64,000 nucleotides of DNA from Rheinheimera mesophila (GCF_000986865.1 NZ_LAVS01000001.1:1-64000), one strand, 5' to 3'; positions 46,236 to 56,168 are shown, numbered from the stretch's first letter. Notes: generated by a model from the sequence alone, not told the origin. Program-made: numbers and translations.

Positions 46236-46778
46236 ATGTCAGAGCAACATCAACTTCTTTCCACCCGACAAGCAGCCAAACTGCTCGGCGTTTCTGTGCG
46301 CACTATCCAGCTTTGGGTTGAGCAGGGTTTGTTGAGCGCCTGGAAAACACCGGGCGGACACAGACGCATAGTGCAGGAGTCGTTACTGGGGTTGTTACAT
46401 AAAAGACAGCGGTTGCAGCCCTTGACCTATGTGCTCTGCGTCGATTTTGATGCAGATTTTTTCAAATTATTACAGGCTTTATGTCAACAATGGCATTTTC
46501 CTGTCGAATTACAGCAGGCCCGCAACACGGTTGATGCTTTACTGCTTATGGGTGAACGCAAACCACAACTGGCCATCATGGGAGCTGTGCAGCAAGAGGT
46601 TGATCTGCCACTACTGCTGCAGGAACTGACCAAGCATCAGGTTAAACTAGCGCTGTTATCCGCAGAGCAGCCCCAGCTTGCGATAGAGATCATCTGGTTA
46701 CAGCTCCCCTTTGATGCGTTGCAGTTTAAAGCTGAACTTCAGAAGCTGCTTTTTGCACGCTTGCAACAAGCGAGCTGA
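46236..46778 (+). CDS. MerR/excisionase-type HTH protein with a degenerate receiver-like domain
   Basis: A 180-residue DNA-binding protein. The N-terminus is a MerR/BldC-type helix-turn-helix (STRQAAKLLGVSVRTIQLWV, then TPGGHRRI). The rest (about 65-175) looks like a response-regulator receiver: an acidic pair in CVDFDADFF after strand 1 and alternating helices and strands. The expected phospho-acceptor Asp is replaced, as the strand ends in LAIMGAV, so it is probably not phosphorylated. It is divergent from the SPFH operon and may regulate it. Confidence 0.75.
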   Translation: MSEQHQLLSTRQAAKLLGVSVRTIQLWVEQGLLSAWKTPGGHRRIVQESLLGLLHKRQRLQPLTYVLCVDFDADFFKLLQALCQQWHFPVELQQARNTVDALLLMGERKPQLAIMGAVQQEVDLPLLLQELTKHQVKLALLSAEQPQLAIEIIWLQLPFDALQFKAELQKLLFARLQQAS

Positions 46779-46785
46779 CAGTAAA

Positions 46786-46818
46786 AGTGAAAAACCGGCA
46801 TCGCCGGTTTTTTTCACT
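46786..46818. terminator. Bidirectional Rho-independent terminator
   Basis: AGTGAAAAACCGGC and its complement form a long stem with a three-base loop, with A and T runs on both sides. It serves the HTH gene and the convergent tyrS. Confidence 0.92.
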
Positions 46819-46836
46819 GCAACAGTCTGTTCATCG

Positions 46837-48039
46837 CTAGACCAGACTGACTTTAGCAAACTTACGTTTGCCAACCTGAAAGATATGACAACTGCCTTTG
46901 GCAAATTCCATTTTGCTGTCTTCCAGTTTGGTTTCACCATCGAGCTTAACTGCACCTTGTTTGATCATCCGCAGCGCTTCTGAGGTACTCTCCACCAAAC
47001 CTGCTTCTTTTAACAGATTAGCGATTTGGATACTGTCTGCAGTTAAAGTCAGTGTCAGCTCAGGGATGTCATCCGGTAAGGCATTTTTCTGAAAACGCTG
47101 AATGAAATCCTGCTCAGCAGCATCTGCTGCGGCCTCGTCGTGGAAACGGGCAATAATTTCCTTAGCCAGTTCAATTTTAATATCCCGTGGATTACGACCT
47201 TCAGCCGCTTGTTGCTTCAGCGCAGCTATATCAGCGATAGGACGGAAACTCAGCAAATCGTAGTAACGCCACATCAGCTCGTCACTGATGGACATCACTT
47301 TGCCAAACATCTCACCAGGTGCATCTGTGATGCCAATATAGTTGCCAAGCGACTTGGACATTTTCTGCACACCGTCCAGGCCTTCGAGCAATGGCACCAT
47401 AATAATGGTTTGTGGGCGCTGACCTTCGTCTTTTTGCAGCTCACGGCCCATCAACAGATTAAAGCGCTGATCGGTGCCGCCCATTTCGATGTCAGCCTCT
47501 AAGGCAACCGAATCCCAGCCCTGCACCAGCGGGTATAAAAACTCGTGAATAGCAATAGACTGGTTATTGGCATAACGCTTTTTAAAATCGTCACGTTCCA
47601 GCATTCGGGCTACTGTTTGACGTGCGGCCAGTTTGATCATGCCTGCAGCACCCAACTGCTCCATCCATTCCGAGTTAAAAGCCACCCGGGTTTTGGCCGG
47701 ATCCAGAATTTTAAATACCTGATCTTTGTAGGTCTGCGCATTGGCCAGCACATCTTCGCGGGTCAAAGGCTTGCGTGTAACATTTTTACCTGTCGGGTCG
47801 CCAATCATGCCGGTGAAGTCGCCTATCAGGAAAATAACTTCATGACCCAACTGTTGAAAGGTTCGTAATTTGTTGATCAGAACCGTATGGCCCAAGTGCA
47901 AATCTGGTGCAGTTGGATCGAAACCTGCTTTGATTTTTAAAGGTTTTCCTTCCTTTAATTTGGCAATAAGTTCTTCTTCTAACAAAATCTCTTCGCAGCC
48001 GCGTTTTATCTCAGCCAGCGCCTGCTCCCAGTGAGCCAT
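46837..48039 (-). CDS. tyrS: Tyrosyl-tRNA synthetase
   Basis: A 400-residue class I aminoacyl-tRNA synthetase charging tRNA-Tyr. The HIGH-type motif is HLGHT, the KMSKS loop is exact ([11 protein letters not shown]), and the C-terminal S4-like domain (about 335-400) binds tRNA. Its length and the opening [20 protein letters not shown] point to the TyrZ-like branch common in marine gammaproteobacteria. AGGAG precedes the ATG. No T-box or leader structure is seen. Confidence 0.95.
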   Translation of the reverse strand: MAHWEQALAEIKRGCEEILLEEELIAKLKEGKPLKIKAGFDPTAPDLHLGHTVLINKLRTFQQLGHEVIFLIGDFTGMIGDPTGKNVTRKPLTREDVLANAQTYKDQVFKILDPAKTRVAFNSEWMEQLGAAGMIKLAARQTVARMLERDDFKKRYANNQSIAIHEFLYPLVQGWDSVALEADIEMGGTDQRFNLLMGRELQKDEGQRPQTIIMVPLLEGLDGVQKMSKSLGNYIGITDAPGEMFGKVMSISDELMWRYYDLLSFRPIADIAALKQQAAEGRNPRDIKIELAKEIIARFHDEAAADAAEQDFIQRFQKNALPDDIPELTLTLTADSIQIANLLKEAGLVESTSEALRMIKQGAVKLDGETKLEDSKMEFAKGSCHIFQVGKRKFAKVSLV

Positions 48040-48201
48040 GGTCTACTCCTACATCTCTTTGTATTTGGCAAAATTCCAAGTCTGCATTCTAACGAAACAT
48101 TTCTTTAGATCAAACCAACAAAAGTGTGGCATCAGGTAAAAAATCGTTATATGCTCGTTTTTTTATTGGTTTGTCTGATAATAATAAGAGATGCGCTTTC
48201 T

Positions 48202-49509
48202 ATGATTTCATCTTTGCCTATCAAACATCGGTTATTAATCGGCGCTTTAAGCGGCATTGTTGCCGTTATGCTGTTGATCCCGTCAGAACAAGCTTCAGCC
48301 TCCAGAACTACAGAAACTTCTGAGTTGGAAGTTGGAAAAAGATACAGTATTGATATCCCTTTGGTGGAAGAGAAAATTGCAGCAGAACAGCTAGCCACTC
48401 TGCCACACGAAGATAACTCACTGGAGTGGGTGACTGTTGATGTGAAAAAAGGCGACATTTTGTCGACTATTTTCCGTAAAGCTAAATTAGATCAAGCCGC
48501 GATGCAGGAAGTATTGGAACTGGGTAAACCAGTCAAAACCTTAACCCGCATTTTTCCCGGTGAACAAATTGAGTTTGGCCTGGATAATCAGGGCAAGCTG
48601 CAGGAAATTCGCTACCCGATCAACAACCTGAAAACTTTACGTGTCCAGCGTACTGCCGATGGTAAATTTGCGGCGCAAGAGTTACTCAAAGAAGTGGAAA
48701 CCCGTACTGAAGTGGTCAGTGGCGTGGTCAACGGTTCATTCTGGAATGCGGGTCTGGAATCAGGTTTAACTGAAGCTCAGATGCTGACGCTAGCTAACAA
48801 CATCTTCAGTTACGACATCGACTTTGGTCTGGATATCAAAGCTGGTGACAGTTTTAGTGTGATTTTTGAGACCCGTTATGCAGACGGTCAATTTGTGGGT
48901 AACGGGAATATTCTCGCTGCACAGTTTAAAAACGAAGGTCAGGTCTATCAGGCGGTTCGTCACAAGGATGGCGCCTACTACAAGCCGGATGGCAAGGGCA
49001 CCAAACAAGCCTTCTTACGTGCTCCGGTTGCCTTCCAGTATGTCAGCTCTAACTTTAATCCTCGCCGCTTACACCCAGTGTTAAAGAAAGTAAAACCACA
49101 CAATGGTGTTGATTATGTTGCTGCAGTAGGAACTCCGATTATGGCGGCTGGCGATGGTAAGGTGATCGCTTCTACCCGCAACGCCGTCAATGGTAACTAT
49201 GTGTTTATTAAGCACAAAAACAACATAGTTACCAAGTACCTGCATTTGTCTAAACGGGACGTCAAACAAGGCGAGAACGTGAAACAAGGTCAGGTGATAG
49301 GCCGCTTAGGTGCAACGGGCCGTGTCACAGGCGCTCACCTGCACTATGAATTTGTAGTCGGTGGTGTGCATCGCAATCCACGTACTGTGAAATTACCTCA
49401 GGTGGATGCTTTATCAACCAGTGAACGCATTGCTTTTGTTAATCAGGCGAAGCAGTTAATTGCGCAAATGCAAAACCATGAACGGATCACCGTCGCTGCG
49501 GCTGAGTAA
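48202..49509 (+). CDS. mepM: M23 peptidoglycan endopeptidase (MepM-like)
   Basis: A 435-residue periplasmic DD-endopeptidase that opens peptidoglycan crosslinks for cell growth. A signal anchor (about 10-33) is followed by an OapA/LysM-like region (about 75-160) and the LytM catalytic domain with zinc ligands in HNGVDYVA and HLHYEF. The start at MISSLPIKH was preferred to an upstream GTG because the hydrophobic segment is then normally placed. It overlaps anmK by one base (TAATG), linking wall cutting to wall recycling. Confidence 0.85.
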   Translation: MISSLPIKHRLLIGALSGIVAVMLLIPSEQASASRTTETSELEVGKRYSIDIPLVEEKIAAEQLATLPHEDNSLEWVTVDVKKGDILSTIFRKAKLDQAAMQEVLELGKPVKTLTRIFPGEQIEFGLDNQGKLQEIRYPINNLKTLRVQRTADGKFAAQELLKEVETRTEVVSGVVNGSFWNAGLESGLTEAQMLTLANNIFSYDIDFGLDIKAGDSFSVIFETRYADGQFVGNGNILAAQFKNEGQVYQAVRHKDGAYYKPDGKGTKQAFLRAPVAFQYVSSNFNPRRLHPVLKKVKPHNGVDYVAAVGTPIMAAGDGKVIASTRNAVNGNYVFIKHKNNIVTKYLHLSKRDVKQGENVKQGQVIGRLGATGRVTGAHLHYEFVVGGVHRNPRTVKLPQVDALSTSERIAFVNQAKQLIAQMQNHERITVAAAE

Positions 49510-50618
49510 TGTCCGGTTTGTATATAGGCATCATGTCCGGCACCAGTCTCGATGGCATCGATCTGGTGCTGGTTCGTTTTGGCAAGTCCGAACAGAACGC
49601 ACTTCAGCCACAATTGCTTGACTCCCTGCTTCTCCCCTTCCCTACTCAGTTACGGCAACAATTAAATCAATTGACTCAGTCAGGTCCGGATGAACTGGAG
49701 CTGATGGGGTTAGTGGAGCAGCAATTGGCATTGGCTTATGCTGAGGCAGTCAACCAGTTCTTAGCGAAAAACAAACTGAGCCCGACCCAGATCGAAGCCA
49801 TTGGCTGTCATGGCCAAACCATTCGTCACCGTCCTTATGCCCAGTTTCCTTTTACCTATCAGATTGGTGATATGTTTCGTTTGGCTGCTGAAACGCAAAT
49901 CCGGGTCATTGCTGATTTTCGCCGTAAAGACATGGCGTATGGCGGACAAGGTGCGCCGCTGGTACCGGCGTTTCATCAGGCGATATTCGCCAGACCAGAC
50001 AGCTATCGCGCTATTTTAAATATTGGGGGTATCGCCAATATCACCTTGCTGCAACCCAACCAGCCAGTACGGGGTTTTGATACAGGGCCAGGCAATGGCT
50101 TAATGGATCACTGGATCCAGCAACAGGGTTTAGGTTTATTCGACAAAGATGGCCTGTATGCCGCTTCAGGTTCAATACAGCAGGATTTGTTAGCAAACCT
50201 GCTGTCAGACCCCTACTTTCAGCTACAGGGCCCCAAAAGTACGGGCAGAGAGTATTTTAATCCACAGTGGCTGGCACAAAAATTACAAGCCAAAAACTAC
50301 GCTCCAGCCGATGTACAACGTACACTCACCCGTTTTACTGCCCAAAGCATCAAAGTCGCGCTGAATAATGAAGCCATCGAAGAGCTATTTATTTGTGGTG
50401 GTGGAGCTTATAACAAAGTACTGATCAATGACCTGCAGCAGTTATTCCCTGCAGTACAAGTGCGGCAGACTGCCAGTTTAGGGGTAAAAGCAGATGATGT
50501 GGAAGCTATGGCTTTTGCCTGGCTGGCTTATGCCTATGACCAGAAGATCCCGGGCAATATTCCGGACGTAACGGGCGCACGGAAAGCTGTAGTTTTAGGC
50601 GCGGAATTTAGCAGTTAA
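49509..50618 (+). CDS. anmK: Anhydro-N-acetylmuramic acid kinase
   Basis: A 369-residue cytoplasmic kinase of the hexokinase-actin fold that phosphorylates and opens 1,6-anhydro-MurNAc from recycled peptidoglycan. The opening GIMSGTSLDGID is diagnostic; IGCHGQTIRH, NIGGIANIT and FDTGPGNGLMD are also intact. It is translationally coupled to the MepM-like gene. Confidence 0.95.
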   Translation: MSGLYIGIMSGTSLDGIDLVLVRFGKSEQNALQPQLLDSLLLPFPTQLRQQLNQLTQSGPDELELMGLVEQQLALAYAEAVNQFLAKNKLSPTQIEAIGCHGQTIRHRPYAQFPFTYQIGDMFRLAAETQIRVIADFRRKDMAYGGQGAPLVPAFHQAIFARPDSYRAILNIGGIANITLLQPNQPVRGFDTGPGNGLMDHWIQQQGLGLFDKDGLYAASGSIQQDLLANLLSDPYFQLQGPKSTGREYFNPQWLAQKLQAKNYAPADVQRTLTRFTAQSIKVALNNEAIEELFICGGGAYNKVLINDLQQLFPAVQVRQTASLGVKADDVEAMAFAWLAYAYDQKIPGNIPDVTGARKAVVLGAEFSS

Positions 50619-50638
50619 CACCGCGCCCGGTCTTAGTG

Positions 50639-51187
50639 TTACTCCACCAGTTTTGCTAGTTGTGTCGCCACTTGTCCCCAGCCTTGCCCTAAAGTTTTGA
50701 CTACTTCATCATAGCCATCATCAGCTATAGCCAATTGCAGCTCAAAAGGCATTTGCTTCACGGCAGCGCCTGTGAGTAAATGCGCCTGACCACTGATCAG
50801 CACCACTCCATCCGCCGTGGTATGGAACTGAGTCACCTGCACTGTCAGGCGACTGTCCGAAGGGCTACTGGCTTGTTGAGTCACACGCCAGTCTGCTAAC
50901 GCAGCGGACAAATGCGCTTGCAGGGTACGGGTCAGTTGTTGGTCTAATGCTTCGGCCCATTGATGAGTGCGGGTCAGTTGCAGGTTCACTGCATTGTTCT
51001 GATACACCAGCGCATTGCTATTTAAATAACTGGCCACCATTACAGGTTCGATCACCAACACTTTGCTGCTATCGACTAGCGGTGCTTTGGCCGCTACTGC
51101 AGGTAAACGGTAGTACTGCAGTTCTGCAGGAGAGCTACCACAACCAGCCAACGCCAGACTTAACACTACACAAGCTAAATAACGCAT
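50639..51187 (-). CDS. pqiC: PqiC-type lipoprotein
   Basis: A 182-residue outer-membrane lipoprotein (lipobox LALAGC) of the ABC-type transport auxiliary family. PAELQYYRLP near the N-terminus is the typical start of the mature protein. It is the outer-membrane partner of PqiA and PqiB in lipid traffic between membranes. Its ATG overlaps the pqiB stop (TAATG), so it is the last gene of pqiABC. Confidence 0.88.
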   Translation of the reverse strand: MRYLACVVLSLALAGCGSSPAELQYYRLPAVAAKAPLVDSSKVLVIEPVMVASYLNSNALVYQNNAVNLQLTRTHQWAEALDQQLTRTLQAHLSAALADWRVTQQASSPSDSRLTVQVTQFHTTADGVVLISGQAHLLTGAAVKQMPFELQLAIADDGYDEVVKTLGQGWGQVATQLAKLVE

Positions 51188-52941
51188 TAGTTGCCCTTCT
51201 CAGGTTCAGGATCTTTTGGTAGATCGGCATTAAAAATCAGTGAGTTACTTTGACTATTCATAGTTTTAATCACAGGCTGTAAATCACGCAATAACTGATC
51301 CATCGACTGCAAATTACCATTTAAACGCTCGTAAGCCGGTGAACCAGGCGAAAAGCCCGCCAGAGTTCGACGCAGTTCAGCCAAACTTTGTTGTAAATCA
51401 GCAGGCAATTGCTGCACTGCATTGTTTTTCACCAGTTGGTCGAGCGACAGGATCAACTGCTCGGCATTTTTCAGCATTTTTTCACTCTGCGCTAAAGTGG
51501 CTGAACTTTGTGCTAACACATCTTCCACCGGCAGACGATTGACTTTATCCAGTACCTGCAGCACTTTTTGCTCAATATTGGCTAAACCACTGGGCGCTGT
51601 TGGCATAATCTTCAGACCAGCGTGCTCGGCCAGGGCAAAAGGTGCAGGTACAAAACCTTCACTGGAAAACTGCGGTGTCTGCGCTGTGGCGACTTGAACT
51701 TTGTCAGACGGTTCAGCGTCAGCCAAAGTCGGCTCATCCAGTTTGACTTTAGGCGACTCAATCACTGCATCGGTTTGCACCAGTTCAATATACAAAGCAC
51801 CAGTTAATAAACTACCGGTTTTTAATACCGCTCTTAAACCATGTTGTACTGCAGTTTCTAATTCCTGCGCCAGTTTTTTCAGGCTCATCTCACCCGCCAG
51901 ACGACCCGCTTCCACCCGCACCAACACCGGAATACCTTTGTTAAAGGCCACATCCAACGGATTGTCCATATTAAAAAAGTATGGCGCCATAGCCACAGTA
52001 CCAATACGTATGCCTTTGTATTCCAACGGAGCACCCGCGGTCAGACCACGAATAGACTCATCAAAAAACAGCAGGTATTCGTTGTATTCAGTATACAAAC
52101 CTTCTTTGATCGCCTTTTGGTTTTTAAACAGTTGAAACTCGCTGTTGCTGGCGACTTTATCCCCGGCAGGCCAACCGTCCAGCACATCAAAATGCACCCC
52201 ACCGCTGAGCAACGTAGCCACAGAAGCTAATTCCACCCGCACGCCCTGCGCAGACACATCCAGCGCCATACCACTGGCTTGCCAGAAACGCACGTTTTCA
52301 GTGACTAACGAATCATAAGGGGCACGGATAAACAACTGATAGGTCATATGGCCTTGCTCGGCGACAAAATGACTGGTCTCTACCGTACCTACCGCATAAC
52401 CGTGATAAAGCACAGGGTCGCCAACGGCCAGCGCTGTGGCATCATCACTTAACAAAGTCACCCGTACCCCAGGCGCATCGGCTGGTGCTATAGGCGGACT
52501 GTCCAGCAGCTCGTAATAATACTTTTGCACACTGGCTTTTCCCGGTTGCAATTCAATATAAGCGCCTGATAATAAGGTATTTAAACCACTGACGCCGCCA
52601 CGGCCTACTGTAGGTTTAACCACCCAAAGCTGCGAGTCTTCATTCAGTAAAGCTTCAATGCCTGGATCCATCCGGGCTTTGATCAACACTTTGCTTAAAT
52701 CTTCCGATAGCTGCACCGATTCCACCCGGCCTATATCCACACTGCGGCTTTTGATCTGGGTTTTACCTGCCACTATGCCCTCAGCATTCAGGGTCACCAG
52801 GGTAATCAGGGGCCCCTGATTTTTTTGAGTGTAGTAAAGCATCCAAATGCCAATAGCAACAGCTATCACTGGTACTATCCAGATCGGGGATAATTGTCGG
52901 ATCTTTTTCACCGCGGCCACCCGGCCCTGCGTCTTAGCCAC
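51187..52941 (-). CDS. pqiB: Intermembrane lipid transport protein PqiB
   Basis: A 584-residue MCE protein. One N-terminal membrane helix (SPIWIVPVIAVAIGIWMLYY) is followed by three MCE domains (about 45-140, 160-230, 275-390) and a long C-terminal helical part that builds the tunnel across the periplasm. The start is a GTG seven bases after GAGGAG and lies inside the end of pqiA (GTGGCTAA), so the two are translationally coupled. Confidence 0.9.
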   Translation of the reverse strand: MAKTQGRVAAVKKIRQLSPIWIVPVIAVAIGIWMLYYTQKNQGPLITLVTLNAEGIVAGKTQIKSRSVDIGRVESVQLSEDLSKVLIKARMDPGIEALLNEDSQLWVVKPTVGRGGVSGLNTLLSGAYIELQPGKASVQKYYYELLDSPPIAPADAPGVRVTLLSDDATALAVGDPVLYHGYAVGTVETSHFVAEQGHMTYQLFIRAPYDSLVTENVRFWQASGMALDVSAQGVRVELASVATLLSGGVHFDVLDGWPAGDKVASNSEFQLFKNQKAIKEGLYTEYNEYLLFFDESIRGLTAGAPLEYKGIRIGTVAMAPYFFNMDNPLDVAFNKGIPVLVRVEAGRLAGEMSLKKLAQELETAVQHGLRAVLKTGSLLTGALYIELVQTDAVIESPKVKLDEPTLADAEPSDKVQVATAQTPQFSSEGFVPAPFALAEHAGLKIMPTAPSGLANIEQKVLQVLDKVNRLPVEDVLAQSSATLAQSEKMLKNAEQLILSLDQLVKNNAVQQLPADLQQSLAELRRTLAGFSPGSPAYERLNGNLQSMDQLLRDLQPVIKTMNSQSNSLIFNADLPKDPEPEKGN

Positions 52942-54214
52942 GCTGCTGCTCCTCTTTTTTATTTCGTTGGTCCCACAGTAAACGTGGGTCAAAACTCATA
53001 GCGGCGAGCATGGTGGTGATCACCACAGTCGCAAAAACTATCGCCCCCATACCAGGGTAAACCCCCATCAATAAATCAAATCGAACCAGCGCCGCAAGAA
53101 TAGCCACCACTAACACATCCACCATAGACCAACGCCCTATCCAATCGACCAGCAGGTACACTCTAGTCGACAGCAACTGGCGTTTATGTCCACTGTGGCT
53201 GGCCAGATAACAAAGCCAAAACATCACTGCAATTTTCACCACAGGCACCACTACACTGGCCAATAAAATCACAATAGCCACAGGATAAGCTCCATCCTGC
53301 CACATTAATATGATGCCGCTGATGATCGTAGACTGAATACTGCTGCCAAGCGATACCGTCTCCATAATAGGCAGTAAGTTGGCCGGGATATACAACAAGG
53401 TCGCGGTGACGAGCCAAGCCAAGGTCTTTTGCAGACTAGCCGGTATTCTGGCCGTCACTTTGGTGCCACAACGGCCACAATGCTTTTGCTCCAGCGGCAC
53501 TATGGCAGTACAACAACTGCAACTGGCTAAATTCAGTGAAACCCCGGTCCGACCGGCAAAATCTGCCGGGACAGGCTGAGGCGCCGGCGCTATCGATTCC
53601 CACAAGGCATGACGGTCTATGACCTGAAAAGTGCGCAAATGCAACAAACAAAACAAACAAAAAGCCCAAAAGCTCATACCCACAGAAATATCGGCGTAGA
53701 CCACAAGTTTGACAAAGGCGACCAGAATACCGATCAGAAAAATATCGACCATGCTCCAGGGTTTGAGCATATAAAGCACCCGCGCAGTCCAAACCAGACC
53801 CCGCACCCGCCTTACCATCCCCAGCTTGATATAAATCACCGCCAGCATACAAAAAGCCGGTATCGCCTGAATAAACAACCAAACCAGCACGGCCAGCCAT
53901 TGTTGATGTTCGTTAAATAATACCGAGGAGGTATCAAAGAAACTCATAATATGGACGTTACCCGCCACATCCATACCGATAAAAGGAAAGAGGTTAGCCA
54001 ACACCAGCATAAACAAGGAGCTGGCGGCATAAAGCACAGGACGTAATACCGGATCTTTCTGGCGCATATCCAGCAAATAACCACAGCGACTGCAGGCTGC
54101 TTCCTGACCAACAGAGAGCAACGGCAATTGCTGCAATAAATCGCAGTGGCGGCAAAGCACCAGTTCAGCGCTAGCGTGCGCAGGCTGCGTTACACCAGAC
54201 TCCAGATCAGACAA
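52934..54214 (-). CDS. pqiA: Paraquat-inducible inner-membrane protein PqiA
   Basis: A 426-residue inner-membrane protein with two PqiA halves of about four helices each. Each half begins with a zinc-ribbon-like Cys cluster (CRHCDLLQ with CSRCGYLL; CSCCTAIV with CGRCG). It is the membrane component of the Pqi system. It heads the pqiABC operon, and a terminator of the upstream grpE lies before it. Confidence 0.9.
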   Translation of the reverse strand: MSDLESGVTQPAHASAELVLCRHCDLLQQLPLLSVGQEAACSRCGYLLDMRQKDPVLRPVLYAASSLFMLVLANLFPFIGMDVAGNVHIMSFFDTSSVLFNEHQQWLAVLVWLFIQAIPAFCMLAVIYIKLGMVRRVRGLVWTARVLYMLKPWSMVDIFLIGILVAFVKLVVYADISVGMSFWAFCLFCLLHLRTFQVIDRHALWESIAPAPQPVPADFAGRTGVSLNLASCSCCTAIVPLEQKHCGRCGTKVTARIPASLQKTLAWLVTATLLYIPANLLPIMETVSLGSSIQSTIISGIILMWQDGAYPVAIVILLASVVVPVVKIAVMFWLCYLASHSGHKRQLLSTRVYLLVDWIGRWSMVDVLVVAILAALVRFDLLMGVYPGMGAIVFATVVITTMLAAMSFDPRLLWDQRNKKEEQQRG

Positions 54215-54283
54215 AAAGATTCCTTTGTAAATGCCGACACTGTGATGCGACTATTGTAAAAGCCTGAAACAATAAAGCCCAGT

Positions 54284-54335
54284 AAAAATTAAAGGGGCGA
54301 AAACCATAGCTGCTGACAGCCCGGATTTTCGCCCC
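54284..54335 (-). terminator. Terminator after grpE
   Basis: GGGGCGAAAA/TTTTCGCCCC arms around a 22-base loop. Read on the minus strand it is followed by a T-rich tract. Confidence 0.65.
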
Positions 54336-54355
54336 CCGCTTGTTACGGACGCTGT

Positions 54356-54925
54356 TTATTCAACAGCTTTAGATACACCCACCATCGCAGGGCGTACTAA
54401 ACGGCCATTTAACTCGTAGCCTTTTTGCATGACAAAAGTCACAGTGTTTGGCGCCACATCGGCACTTGGCTGAATCGACATCGCCTGATGGAATTCAGGA
54501 TTAAATGGCTGACCCTGTGGGTCAATTTGCTGCACACCGTTTTTTGCCAGGGTATCCAACAAACTCTTCAGGGTTAAATCCACACCTTCACCAATAGCTT
54601 TTTGGCTTTCGTCGTCACGATTTAAGAAAGTTAAAGCACGCTCGAGGTTATCGACTACAGGCAATAAATCACCTGCGAAACGCTCCAGCGCAAATTTATG
54701 GGCTTTTTCAACGTCCATAGCTGAACGACGACGGCTGTTGTCGGCTTCAGCTTTAATTCTAAGCATTAAATCATGCTGCTCTGCCAACTGGGCTTTTGCC
54801 TGCTGTAATTCTGCATCCAGCTTTGCAATAAGTTCCTGCTCCGGCGTCAGTTCGACCACTTCTTGCTCTGCCGCTGCTTCCGCAGCCTGTTGTTGTTCAG
54901 TTTGCACTTTATCTTGCTCGCTCAT
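54356..54925 (-). CDS. grpE: GrpE nucleotide exchange factor
   Basis: A 189-residue co-chaperone that releases ADP from DnaK. A Gln/Glu-rich disordered start (about 1-30) and a long coiled coil (about 30-90) lead to the compact beta domain, with the family signature running from DLTLKSLL through GQPFNPEFHQAMS to NTVTFVMQKGYELNGRLVRP. It lies 29 bp after hrcA, and both probably share a heat-shock promoter. Confidence 0.95.
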   Translation of the reverse strand: MSEQDKVQTEQQQAAEAAAEQEVVELTPEQELIAKLDAELQQAKAQLAEQHDLMLRIKAEADNSRRRSAMDVEKAHKFALERFAGDLLPVVDNLERALTFLNRDDESQKAIGEGVDLTLKSLLDTLAKNGVQQIDPQGQPFNPEFHQAMSIQPSADVAPNTVTFVMQKGYELNGRLVRPAMVGVSKAVE

Positions 54926-54954
54926 TAGTTACTACTCCACCATAGGTTGGCTTA

Positions 54955-55980
54955 TTATGGGGATTGATTAAGATGATTCAAGTTAAAAAACATTTGTTGT
55001 GCGACAGCTTCCACTAAAGGCACAAAACGGCCGTAGTCCATCCGTCGTGGCCCAAGCAACGCGATAAAGCCATGGGGCTCAGCACGGTAGCGCGCACAGA
55101 TCAAACTCACCTTGGCTAAAGGTTCAATACCAGACTCACGTCCGAGTATTAATTTAGGTTGAGCATCCTCAGTCACAGGCGTTAATAACTTCACCAGACA
55201 GGACGGATTATCCAAAAGTTCAATCACTTGCTGCAATTCCGGATCCCGGTGGTAGTCACTTGCCTGCATCAATTGATGCTGACCATAAATCAGCGGCTGA
55301 TGCTGCTGCATCTCATCCAGACTCAGTTGTGTCATAGCGGTTTGTACTAAAGTCTGCACAGCTCCAGATTCTTGTTTGGCAATTAAGGCTAAACGCGAAA
55401 TCCCATCCAGCCAGTCCTGTCCGCACAACGCCGCATTCAGCAGACACAACACCCGGCTCAGGGTTGGATTATCAATTAAATCATCGTTAAACAGCACGCG
55501 GTGCAAAATATCGCCGTCTTCGTCTATCACCACTAGCAACAAACGTTTTGTGGCCAAACGCACCAAATCAACCTGCCGTATCACCCGGCCCTGCCCCTTG
55601 GGCGCACTGACAATACTGACCATGCCGGTTAAGTTAGCAAGCAACTGCCCGGCTTGCTGGCATAATAAAGAAACAGGCAATTGTGGCGGTAAGTTCACCT
55701 GAATAGCATCCAGCCAGCGGCCACTCAACGGCTCTAGCTGTAACATTTTATCGATAAATAAGCGGATACCCGAAGTGGTTGGCACCCGGCCAGCAGAGGT
55801 ATGAGGAGAACGGATAAAACCCTGCTGCTCCAGCAGCATCATGGTATTGCGCACAGTCGCCGAACTGACACCAAGCTCTGATTGCTCACACAACAATTTA
55901 GACGACACCGGCATACCATCCGTCAGATAATGCTCGACGATGAGTTTTAATATCAGTTCTGGTCTGCTTAACTGAACCAC
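54955..55980 (-). CDS. hrcA: Heat-inducible repressor HrcA
   Basis: A 341-residue repressor with an N-terminal winged helix (VSSATVRNTMMLLEQQGFI), a GAF-like core and the C-terminal GLPRRMDYGRFVPLVEAVA-type segment (here IALLGPRRMDYGRFVP). It normally binds CIRCE elements at chaperone genes with help from GroEL. It is absent from enterobacteria but present in some other gammaproteobacteria. Translation begins at GTG. No CIRCE site lies in front of it here; a sigma-32-like promoter does. Confidence 0.92.
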   Translation of the reverse strand: MVQLSRPELILKLIVEHYLTDGMPVSSKLLCEQSELGVSSATVRNTMMLLEQQGFIRSPHTSAGRVPTTSGIRLFIDKMLQLEPLSGRWLDAIQVNLPPQLPVSLLCQQAGQLLANLTGMVSIVSAPKGQGRVIRQVDLVRLATKRLLLVVIDEDGDILHRVLFNDDLIDNPTLSRVLCLLNAALCGQDWLDGISRLALIAKQESGAVQTLVQTAMTQLSLDEMQQHQPLIYGQHQLMQASDYHRDPELQQVIELLDNPSCLVKLLTPVTEDAQPKLILGRESGIEPLAKVSLICARYRAEPHGFIALLGPRRMDYGRFVPLVEAVAQQMFFNLNHLNQSP

Positions 55981-56052
55981 TACCGCTGTTACTCCGGTTA
56001 AAAAGACTGCCCAAATACCAAAAATAAATACGCCCTGCTTATACTGCTATGT

Positions 56053-56081
56053 ATTGTGGGGTCTTTATTAAAAAATTCAAG
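56053..56081 (-). promoter_or_regulatory. Sigma-32-type heat-shock promoter of hrcA-grpE
   Basis: On the minus strand CTTGAA, 14 bases, then CCCCACAAT, close to the RpoH consensus CTTGAAA-N11-15-CCCCATNT. The start of transcription would be near 56045, about 65 bases before the hrcA GTG. Confidence 0.75.
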
Positions 56082-56168
56082 CCTTGGCCGTCTTGCCTCT
56101 GTGCCTGCAAAGCTGTTCGCTGTGAAAAACTATGGGTATACTGCATTTGCACTTTGAAAGGAATACTC

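Noticed and set aside
55981-56168. CIRCE element expected before hrcA.
   Set aside because: No TTAGCACTC-N9-GAGTGCTAA or close variant is readable there; a sigma-32-like promoter is present instead.
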